Shown: positions 1-6,047 of the stretch, piece by piece | How positions within the stretch are numbered: the first letter of the stretch is position 1 | Layout of the letters: each line of letters opens with the position of its first letter | From: JBCBKZ01 sp039026975 | GTDB lineage: Bacteria; Bacteroidota; Bacteroidia; J057 | DNA: 6,213 nt | Assembly: GCA_039026975.1 (NCBI GenBank) | Contig: JBCCLI010000390.1 | Location: 1 to 6,213 of the forward strand | Reading direction: 5' to 3' | Translations under genes and position numbers: made by a program | Notes under the pieces: model-generated | Told to the model about the DNA's origin: nothing | The model's input: the letters and a program-made list of their open reading frames with translations, nothing else | Database searches by the model: none

Positions 1-1185
1 GTAAAACTGAATAGTACTCGGATCATCCTGCTCTGCTTCATATTCAAAGGACGCCTGACAATCCTCTACATTTTCTCCAGAAACTAATATTTTATAGCAC
101 TCAGCACTTTCACATCCTTGTTCATCATAAATGTTCAGACATACCTCATATACTCCATAGTTTTCATAAGCATGTTCAGGCTCTCTTTCTGTAGAAGATC
201 CTCCATCTCCAAAAAGCCACTTGTACTGCACGCCATCAGGGTTGGGGATTTCAGATCTGTCAATGAATTTATAGCGTTTGGATTCTAGTTTTTCAGGTTC
301 AAAACGAGCTTCACAGGCGTCCGCGGGCTCACCTACATAAACAGTATCACAATAGAATGCCTCACAACCGTAGGCGTCTACTCCTCTTAAGCAGGTCAAA
401 TAGGCTCCTGGGCCTGGAAACACATAGTCTATTACAGGGCCAAAGGCCTGTTCTCCATTCCAAAACTCCCACTTCCATTCCACAAAATCATTACTCCCAT
501 ATCCACTAAAAAATACACGCCCAAGCTCACTCCCGTCAGGTTGGTAGGAGAATGAAACGAAACACTCAAGGTCATTCTTGACAAATACATACTGTATACT
601 AGTATCATTACATCCGCTAGCCTCATCAAATATGATGAGCTGAACTGCATATTCTCCTTCATCAGGAAAAGTAAATGATACTTCATCCTCGTTCTCAAAC
701 CGTCCTAATTCTCCATTATCTCCTAGTTCCCACAGGATGGAAGAATAAGACCCCCTTGATTCATTCTGAAAAGTGTAGGTGCTGGAGCTAGGCGCCTCTT
801 TTCGAAAGGAAAAACGAGCCTTACAAGCAAGTTCTCCTCTACAAATAGCAAACTCTACCGTGGAAGGTTCAATTTGCCCATCACTCAATTGCAGGGTGTA
901 GAGTTGCTTTTCTTCCTGGCAATCATAGGTATAAACAAAAAAGACAGCCGAAGCTGACTGAGGTACCTGAAAAGAAGCGGTAAAATATCCTTCTAAGGTA
1001 GTGTAAACGGTGTCATCATAGGCAAAATCTGTACTTTCTACAGCCTCTATCCATACTGGGTGGTCAGTAACTATTTCTCCTGTTTGAGCATCAAACACAA
1101 ATCCATCTATCTTGACTTCAACTGTTTGAGAAATTACAATGAGCGGGAAAATAAAACACAAATAAGCTAGTAGTGATTTTCGCAT
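1..1185 (-). CDS. Secreted multi-PKD-domain protein, N-terminal 395 residues (3' end off the left edge)
   Basis: The reading frame stays open from an ATG at 1185 down to base 1, so the C-terminus is missing. Residues 1-20 are a Sec signal peptide: positive MRK, a hydrophobic core, and a likely cut at the S-Q pair near 19-20. Residues 21-85 look like a carboxypeptidase-regulatory/transthyretin-like beta domain (FVFDAQTGE, then TTLEGYF). PKD-type modules follow at about 121-204, 208-286 and 291-371, and a fourth begins at 376 (DCQASFEYE). The third is the most canonical, with WLFGDG at 323-328 and HAYENYGVYEVCLNIYD near 338-354. Cysteines recur at the module starts (121, 208, 291, 376) and in a D-x-x-GC type turn (192, 274, 358), which suggests disulfide-stapled repeats. 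In Bacteroidota such proteins are usually secreted, often by the type IX system with a C-terminal sorting domain; that part is not visible, so surface adhesion or matrix function is inferred. The upstream minus strand has a poor -7-like TACATTTC (1214-1207). Confidence 0.88.
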   Translation of the reverse strand, partial: MRKSLLAYLCFIFPLIVISQTVEVKIDGFVFDAQTGEIVTDHPVWIEAVESTDFAYDDTVYTTLEGYFTASFQVPQSASAVFFVYTYDCQEEKQLYTLQLSDGQIEPSTVEFAICRGELACKARFSFRKEAPSSSTYTFQNESRGSYSSILWELGDNGELGRFENEDEVSFTFPDEGEYAVQLIIFDEASGCNDTSIQYVFVKNDLECFVSFSYQPDGSELGRVFFSGYGSNDFVEWKWEFWNGEQAFGPVIDYVFPGPGAYLTCLRGVDAYGCEAFYCDTVYVGEPADACEARFEPEKLESKRYKFIDRSEIPNPDGVQYKWLFGDGGSSTEREPEHAYENYGVYEVCLNIYDEQGCESAECYKILVSGENVEDCQASFEYEAEQDDPSTIQFY

Positions 1186-1326
1186 GTATCGGTTATTACG
1201 ATACTGGAAATGTATAAATCCTGTAATTAGTCCAGAAGACAGAAAGGCAGGGATTATTACTGTAGGGGTGAAAGTAGTTAGGGTAGGATTAAGAGCTTTT
1301 TCAGCTTAAAATGAACTTAGGTGCTG

Positions 1327-1340
1327 TTGTGGAATCACAA
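1327..1340. promoter_or_regulatory. Small inverted repeat upstream of pgk (possible operator or hairpin)
   Basis: TTGTG (1327-1331) and CACAA (1336-1340) form a perfect 5-bp inverted repeat around GAAT. It lies 38 bp before the pgk ATG, within the 193-bp gap between the divergent PKD gene and pgk. The half-sites loosely resemble the TGTGA/TCACA half-sites of the CRP/FNR family, but the spacing is shorter than the usual six bases. A five-base repeat can occur by chance, so any regulatory role is speculative. I see no convincing Bacteroidota -33/-7 promoter (TTTG and TAnnTTTG) for pgk in the gap. Confidence 0.2.
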
Positions 1341-1378
1341 TTTTAGTATTTTCAGCCCATCAATAACCTACACTTACT

Positions 1379-2563
1379 ATGCAATTTATTGACCAGGCAA
1401 CCTTTACAGACAAGCGAGTTCTTATCAGAGTGGATTTTAATGTCCCACTGGATGATAATCAGGAAGTTACAGATGATAGGCGTATCAGAGAAGCAGCACC
1501 TACTATTAATCATATACTTGAAAATGGCGGATCTGTTGTGCTGATGTCTCATCTGGGAAGACCCAAGAATGGACCAGAGGATAAATTTAGCCTTAGACAT
1601 ACCTTAGATACCTTACAGAAGTATGTAGGTGTAGATGTAATGTTTGCAGACGACTGTATAGGAAATTCAGCTCTTGAGATGAGCCGAGACTTACAGGCTG
1701 GACAAGTTCTCTTACTGGAGAATGTCAGATTTTATCAAGAAGAAACGAAAGGCGATAAGGATTTTGCAGAAAAACTTTCCCAGCATGGAGACATTTATGC
1801 TAATGATGCCTTCGGGAGCGCACATAGAGCACATGCCAGTACCACAGTAGTGGCAGAGTTCTTTGATGAAACCTACTGTGGGTTCCTGCTAAAAAAAGAA
1901 ATAGAGAATGCGGAGAAGATCTTGAATAGTACGGAAAAGCCTGTATGTGCTATCATGGGAGGAGCCAAAGTGTCTGATAAAATTCAGATCATAAATAATT
2001 TACTGGATAAGATAAACTATCTGTTAATAGGAGGAGGTATGGCTTACACCTTTCTAAGGGCTAAAGGCTACCAGGTAGGCACTTCCTTATTAGAGCAGGA
2101 CAAAATTGTTACTGCTGCTGCTATTCTTAAGCGTGCGAAACAAAAAGATGTTACCATTTTAACCCCTGTGGATTCTGTAGTATCAGATAAGTTTGGCGAA
2201 GACGGAAAAATCCAGGTCATCCGCCATGAGGACTTTCCCGCTGACATGATGGGGCTAGACATAGGCCCACAGACTTTTGAATACTACTTTGATACCATCG
2301 TAAAGTCTAAGATCATCTTATGGAACGGGCCTATGGGTGTGTTTGAAATGGAATCCTTTGCTAAGGGTACCATGGCTATAGCTGGAGCAGTGGTGGCAGC
2401 CACGGAGTCAGGTGCATTCTCACTCATAGGAGGAGGGGACTCAGCTGCTGCCATTGCCAAGGCGGGGCTGGAAGATCAAGTATCCTATGTGTCTACTGGT
2501 GGTGGGGCCTTACTAGAATACCTGGAAGGAAAAACCCTACCCGGTATTGCGGCATTGGGGTAG
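1379..2563 (+). CDS. pgk: Phosphoglycerate kinase
   Basis: Cytosolic glycolytic and gluconeogenic enzyme that transfers phosphate between 1,3-bisphosphoglycerate and ADP, giving 3-phosphoglycerate and ATP. It is complete at 394 residues, the usual bacterial length. N-domain substrate-site motifs are present in order: RVDFNVP at 17-23, an arginine at about 35, SHLGRP at 57-62, LLENVRF at 112-118, and NDAFGSAHRAHAS at 142-154. The C-domain nucleotide-site motifs are GGAKVSDKI at 194-202, GPMGVFE at 317-323, GGGDSAAA at 351-358 and STGGGA at 372-377. The expected basic, lysine and aspartate residues (R35, H58, R61, R117, R150, K197, D354) all appear intact. The ATG at 1379 places the first conserved motif at the normal distance from the N-terminus. 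There is no Shine-Dalgarno sequence, as is common in Bacteroidota. The gene is divergent from the PKD gene and is followed by a repeat element 8 bp past its stop. Confidence 0.98.
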   Translation: MQFIDQATFTDKRVLIRVDFNVPLDDNQEVTDDRRIREAAPTINHILENGGSVVLMSHLGRPKNGPEDKFSLRHTLDTLQKYVGVDVMFADDCIGNSALEMSRDLQAGQVLLLENVRFYQEETKGDKDFAEKLSQHGDIYANDAFGSAHRAHASTTVVAEFFDETYCGFLLKKEIENAEKILNSTEKPVCAIMGGAKVSDKIQIINNLLDKINYLLIGGGMAYTFLRAKGYQVGTSLLEQDKIVTAAAILKRAKQKDVTILTPVDSVVSDKFGEDGKIQVIRHEDFPADMMGLDIGPQTFEYYFDTIVKSKIILWNGPMGVFEMESFAKGTMAIAGAVVAATESGAFSLIGGGDSAAAIAKAGLEDQVSYVSTGGGALLEYLEGKTLPGIAALG

Positions 2564-2570
2564 CGGGAGA

Positions 2571-2661
2571 ATATTGAGTGTTGAATGAGAGAATTTCATA
2601 TGTTGACATAATTTAAGTAGAGGCGAAAAATTTCTCGCCTTGGCTGTGTAGGACTGACACC
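2571..2661. repeat. Intergenic repeat element, copy 1 (after pgk)
   Basis: This non-coding element starts 8 bp after the pgk stop with ATATTGAGTGTTGAATGAG. It ends in a block at 2615-2661 that aligns without gaps to 3953-3999 at 36 of 47 positions by my hand count. The core at 2621-2640 is a near-perfect palindrome: AGGCGA (2621-2626) pairs with TCGCCT (2635-2640) across AAAATTTC. No T-run follows on either side, so it is not a classical intrinsic terminator, although a 3'-end processing or stabilising hairpin is possible. The rest of the 210-bp gap up to 2773 has no gene I can support. Confidence 0.6.
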
Positions 2662-2773
2662 CTGGGAGAGAATGAGGAAAGAATGTTAATTCGTCTTGAA
2701 GAATTTATAAAAATATTGAGGGAGCTTATACATATGAGTAAGTTCTTTTTCTTTTCAGTCTATTAGATCTGAT

Positions 2774-3442
2774 TTGTATAGTTGGTCCCACATACTCAAG
2801 TTATTCTCTACTGCCTTACTTCTGGCTATTACCCTCCCTGACGCCCAAAGCTTGATGGAAATGGGGCTCACTAACCTTTGGATTTATCGGTTGAATGCGA
2901 TAGCTATCGGGCTATTTACCTTGGCAGTAGCTTATGACCTTACAAACAGAGGAACTCCTATCCTGAGAATGGCATATATCCTTGTCAGAAAATCTGTTTG
3001 GTTCCAAATAGAAACAGGTGGGCACAGTGATTACCTTAAGCTTATCTTTCGGGAAGGGCTATATATTATCTTTGGGGCTAACCTTCTCTGGGTTTCCTAC
3101 CAAATCCCTGTAGTCAAAATTCCAGCATTTACCCTCGGGCTACTATTGATACTCGTTCATCTCCTTTCTCTGGGTTTACTGCTGTTTAGGCCTGATATAC
3201 AAAGCCTTATTATATGGAAGCCAGGTATTTTGTACATGGATGGCAGCACCAACTCTATTCTCTGGGAAGAAATTAGAAAGTTTGACATTCATGAGAAGGC
3301 AATTACCATTTGGGTGGGGGAAGATATGTATCATGAGTTAGACTTCAGCACCTACCAAGAAGACTTTCAAGATATGATCCAAGCATGTGAACTCATGGGA
3401 AATCGGAAAAATATTCCTGTTTACAGGAGGAATCTTGCGTGA
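2774..3442 (+). CDS. Four-helix membrane protein with PH-like cytoplasmic domain, function unknown
   Basis: A 222-residue protein of no family I can name. Hydrophobic segments at about 6-22, 36-55, 92-109 and 117-138 suggest four membrane helices. The C-terminal 85 residues are soluble and patterned like a bacterial PH domain: a strand with G-I-L-Y-M-D-G at 151-157, then SILWEEIRKFDI at 161-172, a further strand pair around AITIWVG at 176-182, and a closing amphipathic helix near 193-208. This fold assignment rests on pattern only. The start is uncertain. The first usable codon is TTG at 2774, the frame is closed by a TGA at 2735, and the first in-frame ATG (codon 28 or 30) would remove helix 1. 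An ATG at 2734 in another frame reads MSKFFFFSVY and then stops, so a one-base indel may have moved the true start out of frame. The stop lies about 46 bp before the preferred start of the ACT gene, so the two may be co-transcribed. Confidence 0.72.
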   Translation: MYSWSHILKLFSTALLLAITLPDAQSLMEMGLTNLWIYRLNAIAIGLFTLAVAYDLTNRGTPILRMAYILVRKSVWFQIETGGHSDYLKLIFREGLYIIFGANLLWVSYQIPVVKIPAFTLGLLLILVHLLSLGLLLFRPDIQSLIIWKPGILYMDGSTNSILWEEIRKFDIHEKAITIWVGEDMYHELDFSTYQEDFQDMIQACELMGNRKNIPVYRRNLA

Positions 3443-3488
3443 TGAGTCTCAAGTAAAAAAGTATAAAGAATTTTGGAATTTTATTGAT

Positions 3489-3896
3489 ATGCCCGCTGGA
3501 GAAACTGATCTAAAGACCCTCATTAGCCAGATGGAGCCTGCGCTCATGGAGGGGGAGTATGTATTCTGCATAGCTGGAGCAGAAATGGTTATACATCCTA
3601 CCTCCCTCATAGGTATGTTTAGAGAACAGGAAGGGCTTACCCTCATTCTACACAAGCATCTGGCTGATCAAGAGGGCCTGGCTTACTATGCCATCATGAA
3701 GTGGATCAGTTTACGGGTACATTCATCCCTGGAGGCAGTGGGACTCACGGCAGCTATCTCTTCAGCCTTAGCAGCAGCTAACATCAGCTGTAATATAGTA
3801 GCAGGTTATTTTCATGACCATATGTTTGTGCCGAAAGGAGATGAAGAAAGGGCTATGAGCGTGTTGAGGGACTTGGCTGAGGGAAGAAAGGAATAA
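3489..3896 (+). CDS. ACT domain-containing protein (ACT_3/ACT_7, former DUF2241 type)
   Basis: A small cytosolic protein made of tandem ACT-like folds, a family thought to bind amino acids or similar ligands; no specific ligand is assigned. The ATG at 3489 gives 135 residues and places the hallmark GETDL at residues 4-8, where family members normally have it. Further family landmarks are MEPALMEGEYVFC at about 15-27, EGLTLIL near 48-54, and the strongly conserved C-terminal block with VHSSLEAVGLTAA at about 77-89, ISCNIVAGY and then HDHMFVP. The frame stays open upstream to a GTG at 3387, inside the preceding gene. A TTG at 3435 has an AGGAGG four bases before it (3425-3430), so a version of 153-169 residues is formally possible. 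I prefer 3489 because the upstream residues do not resemble the family and would overlap the membrane gene. A repeat element follows 5 bp after the stop. Confidence 0.88.
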   Translation: MPAGETDLKTLISQMEPALMEGEYVFCIAGAEMVIHPTSLIGMFREQEGLTLILHKHLADQEGLAYYAIMKWISLRVHSSLEAVGLTAAISSALAAANISCNIVAGYFHDHMFVPKGDEERAMSVLRDLAEGRKE

Positions 3897-3900
3897 GTGA

Positions 3901-3999
3901 ATGTTGAGTGTTAGCATGAGTAAGTTTTGAATTTTAAATGACGGCCTAATGGAAGTAGAGGCAAAAAACTTTCCGCCTTGACCTTTCAGGATTGAAACC
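3901..3999. repeat. Intergenic repeat element, copy 2 (after the ACT gene)
   Basis: Second copy of the element found after pgk, in the same orientation, beginning 5 bp past the ACT-gene stop with ATGTTGAGTGTTAGCATGAG. The block at 3953-3999 matches 2615-2661 without gaps. The distance from the left motif to the block is 8 bp longer than in copy 1. Its palindrome is decayed: AGGC (3959-3962) and GCCT (3975-3978) remain around a 12-base A/C/T loop. The rest of the gap to the SDR gene contains no gene I can support. Confidence 0.58.
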
Positions 4000-4094
4000 G
4001 TAACTGCACTAAGAATTAACCATAAAAGGTCTGTAGGAGTAAAACCTGGATGGAAAATTCTCTATATTCTCACTACTATTTCAACCTACTGCTT

Positions 4095-5075
4095 ATGGCT
4101 CGTACAGCTTTTGTTACTGGAGGGACGGGATTTCTGGGCATTAATTTGGTAAAAGCCCTCACCCAGCAAGGATGGGATATTACTGCCCTTCACCGTTCCT
4201 CTTCTGATTTAACCTACCTCAAGCGCTTTCCTGTCTCCCTAGTAGAAGGCAGCCTGTGGGATAAGGAATCCCTACTAAATGCTATTCCACAAGGGACGCA
4301 GGTAATCTTCCATCTGGCGGGGGATACTAATATGTGGCGAAAGAAGAATGAGCAGCAATACCGCACCAATGTACTCGGTACACGCTACCTGGTAGAAGCT
4401 GCCGCTGCTAATGGTGCCCACTGCTTCATTCACACTTCCAGCGTCTCAGCCTGGGGAAATACTAAAGGGATTACTACAGAGGAGACTGAACCTATAGCCC
4501 AAACTTCCTTCATCAACTACGAAAAGACTAAACTCCAGGGAGAAGAAGAAGCCCTAAATGGTAGAGGTATGGGGATGAAGGTGGTCATCGTGAATCCAGC
4601 CTCCATCGTAGGTCCCTATGACAACAACAACTGGGGTAAGATCTTCTTAGCTCTTAAGAATAAGGAGGTTCCCTTTGTGGCACCTGGCGAAAATAACTTC
4701 GTGCATGTGAGTGAGGTGGTGAAAGGACATATAGCCGCTGTAGATAAAGGAAAGGATGGAGAGAAGTACATCCTCAGCGGAGTCAACTCTAACCTGTCTG
4801 AATATTTCAAAGAAGCCGCCCAGTTAATGGGTATCCCACTGCCCCCTGTAGCGCCTAAGTTTATGTTCCGGATTCTTGGTCAACTGATGCCCCTAACTGC
4901 TGCCATAAGTGGAAAGGAACCCCTTATTACCCCTGAACTGGCTGACATGATGACCCGCACAGATTATGGATTCTCCAACGAGAAAGCAAAACGTGAGTTA
5001 GGGATCAAAGATATTCCCTTAGAAGTGGGGGTAAAGGATAATTATGATTGGCTGGTAAAGGAGGGGATTTTGTGA
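4095..5075 (+). CDS. NAD(P)-dependent epimerase/dehydratase, extended short-chain dehydrogenase family
   Basis: Cytosolic Rossmann-fold oxidoreductase or epimerase of the extended SDR family, nearest in style to dihydroflavonol-4-reductase-like and 3-beta-HSD-like sugar, steroid or aldehyde reductases. The substrate cannot be deduced. Numbered from the ATG at 4095 (326 residues), the cofactor loop TGGTGFLG is at 8-15, FHLAGDTNMW at 72-81 is the usual strand-4 motif, and the catalytic set is S116 (in HTSSVSAWG), Y142 and K146 (YEKTK). NPASIVGPYDNNNWG at 167-181 is the substrate-binding strand, and the C-terminal lobe is complete to a TGA. A start at 4050 adds 15 residues (MENSLYSHYYFNLLL) after a weak AGGAG. 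I prefer 4095 because MARTAFVTGG begins the first beta strand directly, as is normal for the family, but the longer form cannot be excluded. It is convergent with the next gene, with 22 bp between the stop codons. Confidence 0.92.
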   Translation: MARTAFVTGGTGFLGINLVKALTQQGWDITALHRSSSDLTYLKRFPVSLVEGSLWDKESLLNAIPQGTQVIFHLAGDTNMWRKKNEQQYRTNVLGTRYLVEAAAANGAHCFIHTSSVSAWGNTKGITTEETEPIAQTSFINYEKTKLQGEEEALNGRGMGMKVVIVNPASIVGPYDNNNWGKIFLALKNKEVPFVAPGENNFVHVSEVVKGHIAAVDKGKDGEKYILSGVNSNLSEYFKEAAQLMGIPLPPVAPKFMFRILGQLMPLTAAISGKEPLITPELADMMTRTDYGFSNEKAKRELGIKDIPLEVGVKDNYDWLVKEGIL

Positions 5076-5077
5076 AG

Positions 5078-5099
5078 AGATATTCGTTCCTGAGTATCT
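5078..5099. terminator. Possible bidirectional hairpin between convergent genes
   Basis: AGATATTC (5078-5085) can pair with GAGTATCT (5092-5099) across a six-base loop, with one T·G wobble. It sits between the SDR stop and the convergent 204-residue gene and overlaps the latter's stop codon. The stem is AT-rich and no U-tract follows in either direction, so termination is only suggested by position. Confidence 0.3.
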
Positions 5100-5712
5100 A
5101 CTTTAATACTTGATCAAATACTTTTTTAGTTTCAAATTCTCCTATTTCGAGATTGAGGGAATATTCAACTCTTTGAGAGTAGAATCTAAAGGGCTCAATA
5201 TTTCCAACCCTATACTCATAATTTATAAAGAAGTTTCCCTTAGAGACAGAGTCAAGTCTTGAAGCTCCATAGTACTCAATTGGGATTTCTTTATGGTCTG
5301 CATTCCAAAAATCGTCGTATCGAAGGTTGTTGGGCATGAAAAGAGTATCCTTTCTAATTGCCTTGGATGATTCCACCATAAGAATTTTCAGATTCCCCCA
5401 GTCTTTCACGGCTAGTATACTCCAATTCTCTATTTGGCGAAAAACGATCTGATTTGGCCAATCTTCACTTGTAAATTCGCCCCAGCCTAAATAGATTGAT
5501 TTATCATTCTCTTTTAAGGTAAAGTCTACATAATAGGTTGCATTATGAAAGTCTGATTCCAATGACTCTTCACAGTATAATGACGTTTCCTTGTCTAATT
5601 CAATGGTGACAGAACTTTTGATTGGTCTAAATGCAAAATGAAGGAGAATAGCTAAAATTATGATTAGTAAAGTAAAGAAAAGCAGGATAGTGGTAACTAC
5701 TTTTTTTAACAT
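5098..5712 (-). CDS. Membrane-anchored hypothetical protein, 204 residues
   Basis: I do not recognise this family. The N-terminus has MLKK followed by an uninterrupted hydrophobic helix at about 5-28. It has no lipobox cysteine and no clear signal-peptidase site, so it is probably a single-pass anchor leaving residues 30-204 outside the cytoplasmic membrane. The outer part is rich in aromatic and charged residues with alternating beta-like strands (for example TYYVDFTLKE, then SIYLGWGEF, then NQIVFRQIENWSILAVKDWG, at about 59-108). That suggests a compact beta-rich domain. There are no catalytic motifs that I can identify. The ATG at 5712 follows the stop of the 71-residue gene by 12 bp, so the pair is probably one transcript. 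By eye it is more AT-rich than the neighbouring metabolic genes, which would fit accessory DNA, but I did not compute this. Confidence 0.8.
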   Translation of the reverse strand: MLKKVVTTILLFFTLLIIILAILLHFAFRPIKSSVTIELDKETSLYCEESLESDFHNATYYVDFTLKENDKSIYLGWGEFTSEDWPNQIVFRQIENWSILAVKDWGNLKILMVESSKAIRKDTLFMPNNLRYDDFWNADHKEIPIEYYGASRLDSVSKGNFFINYEYRVGNIEPFRFYSQRVEYSLNLEIGEFETKKVFDQVLK

Positions 5713-5724
5713 GAGAAACTAAAC

Positions 5725-5940
5725 CTAAGATAATGCATTGAATACCTCCTCATATTTCTCAAAATCAGTCTCAAGCAGTTTTTCTAGTCTTTTCCTTCTT
5801 TCTACATCCGTCTCAGAACTTTTGCCTTCATTACTTGCGAGCATCTCCCTGATAGCTTCCTTAATCAACTCAGGCTTTTCTTGTAATATCTCCTTGAGGG
5901 CAGACTTCAACACTTCTTTATCAATATTATTTGAATCCAT
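5725..5940 (-). CDS. Small charged helical protein, 71 residues, unknown function
   Basis: A complete short gene from ATG (5940) to TAG (5725-5727). Almost the whole chain is predicted helical and highly charged: helix one at about 7-35 (DKEVLKSALKEILQEKPELI and onward), a polar linker at 36-46 (ASNEGKSSETD), and helix two at 47-70 ending in DFEKYEEVFNAL. It has no cysteine and no transmembrane segment, so it should be a soluble cytoplasmic protein. The size, charge and helix-linker-helix layout resemble antitoxins or small adaptor proteins, but no DNA-binding fold is evident. The neighbouring 204-residue membrane protein does not look like a known toxin, so a toxin-antitoxin reading is speculative. 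An imperfect protein-like frame exists on the opposite strand (5738-6013), but it is a leucine/serine-rich antisense shadow. Confidence 0.68.
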   Translation of the reverse strand: MDSNNIDKEVLKSALKEILQEKPELIKEAIREMLASNEGKSSETDVERRKRLEKLLETDFEKYEEVFNALS

Positions 5941-5961
5941 CAGTCAGGCTTTACTCTTCCT

Positions 5962-5976
5962 ATCTTCTCAGAAGAT
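5962..5976. promoter_or_regulatory. Palindrome upstream of the 71-residue gene
   Basis: ATCTTCT and AGAAGAT form a perfect 7-bp inverted repeat around a single base, in the 107-bp gap between the CoA-binding gene stop and the ATG of the 71-residue gene. Its centre lies about 29 bp upstream of that ATG on the minus strand. The position suits an operator for the two-gene unit; with a one-base centre it is more likely a protein-binding palindrome than an RNA hairpin. An ATGCGCAT palindrome follows immediately at 5975-5982. Confidence 0.3.
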
Positions 5977-6047
5977 GCGCATTTTTATAGAATTTTTCAT
6001 CCTAGATGCATAATTACAGTTCTGTCACCTTGCCTTTTAATAATCTT

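Noticed and set aside
432..698. 88-residue minus-strand frame inside the PKD gene
   Set aside because: The PKD gene runs through the same region on the same strand in another frame with clear repeats; this frame is low-complexity and methionine-rich.
1352..1600. Minus-strand open frame over the start of pgk
   Set aside because: It lies antisense to a confidently identified gene, has no family resemblance, and contains the unstructured cysteine-rich composition expected of a shadow frame.
2068..2262. 64-residue minus-strand frame within pgk
   Set aside because: Antisense to the conserved C-domain of pgk with no recognisable features.
2621..2640. Classical rho-independent terminator for pgk
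   Set aside because: The stem is good but no T-run follows in either direction, and the same block recurs elsewhere with a broken stem, so I called it a repeat element instead.
3449..3655. 68-residue minus-strand frame across the ACT gene
   Set aside because: Antisense shadow of the conserved ACT-domain gene.
2571..3999. CRISPR repeats
   Set aside because: Only two imperfect copies more than 1.2 kb apart with genes between them; there is no regular spacing and no spacers.
4616..4810. 64-residue minus-strand frame within the SDR gene
   Set aside because: Antisense to a conserved enzyme; no start context or motif supports it.
5738..6013. 91-residue plus-strand frame opposite the 71-residue gene
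   Set aside because: It is leucine/serine-rich, as expected from antisense reading of Lys/Glu-rich codons. The minus-strand frame gives coherent amphipathic helices and sits in a plausible operon.
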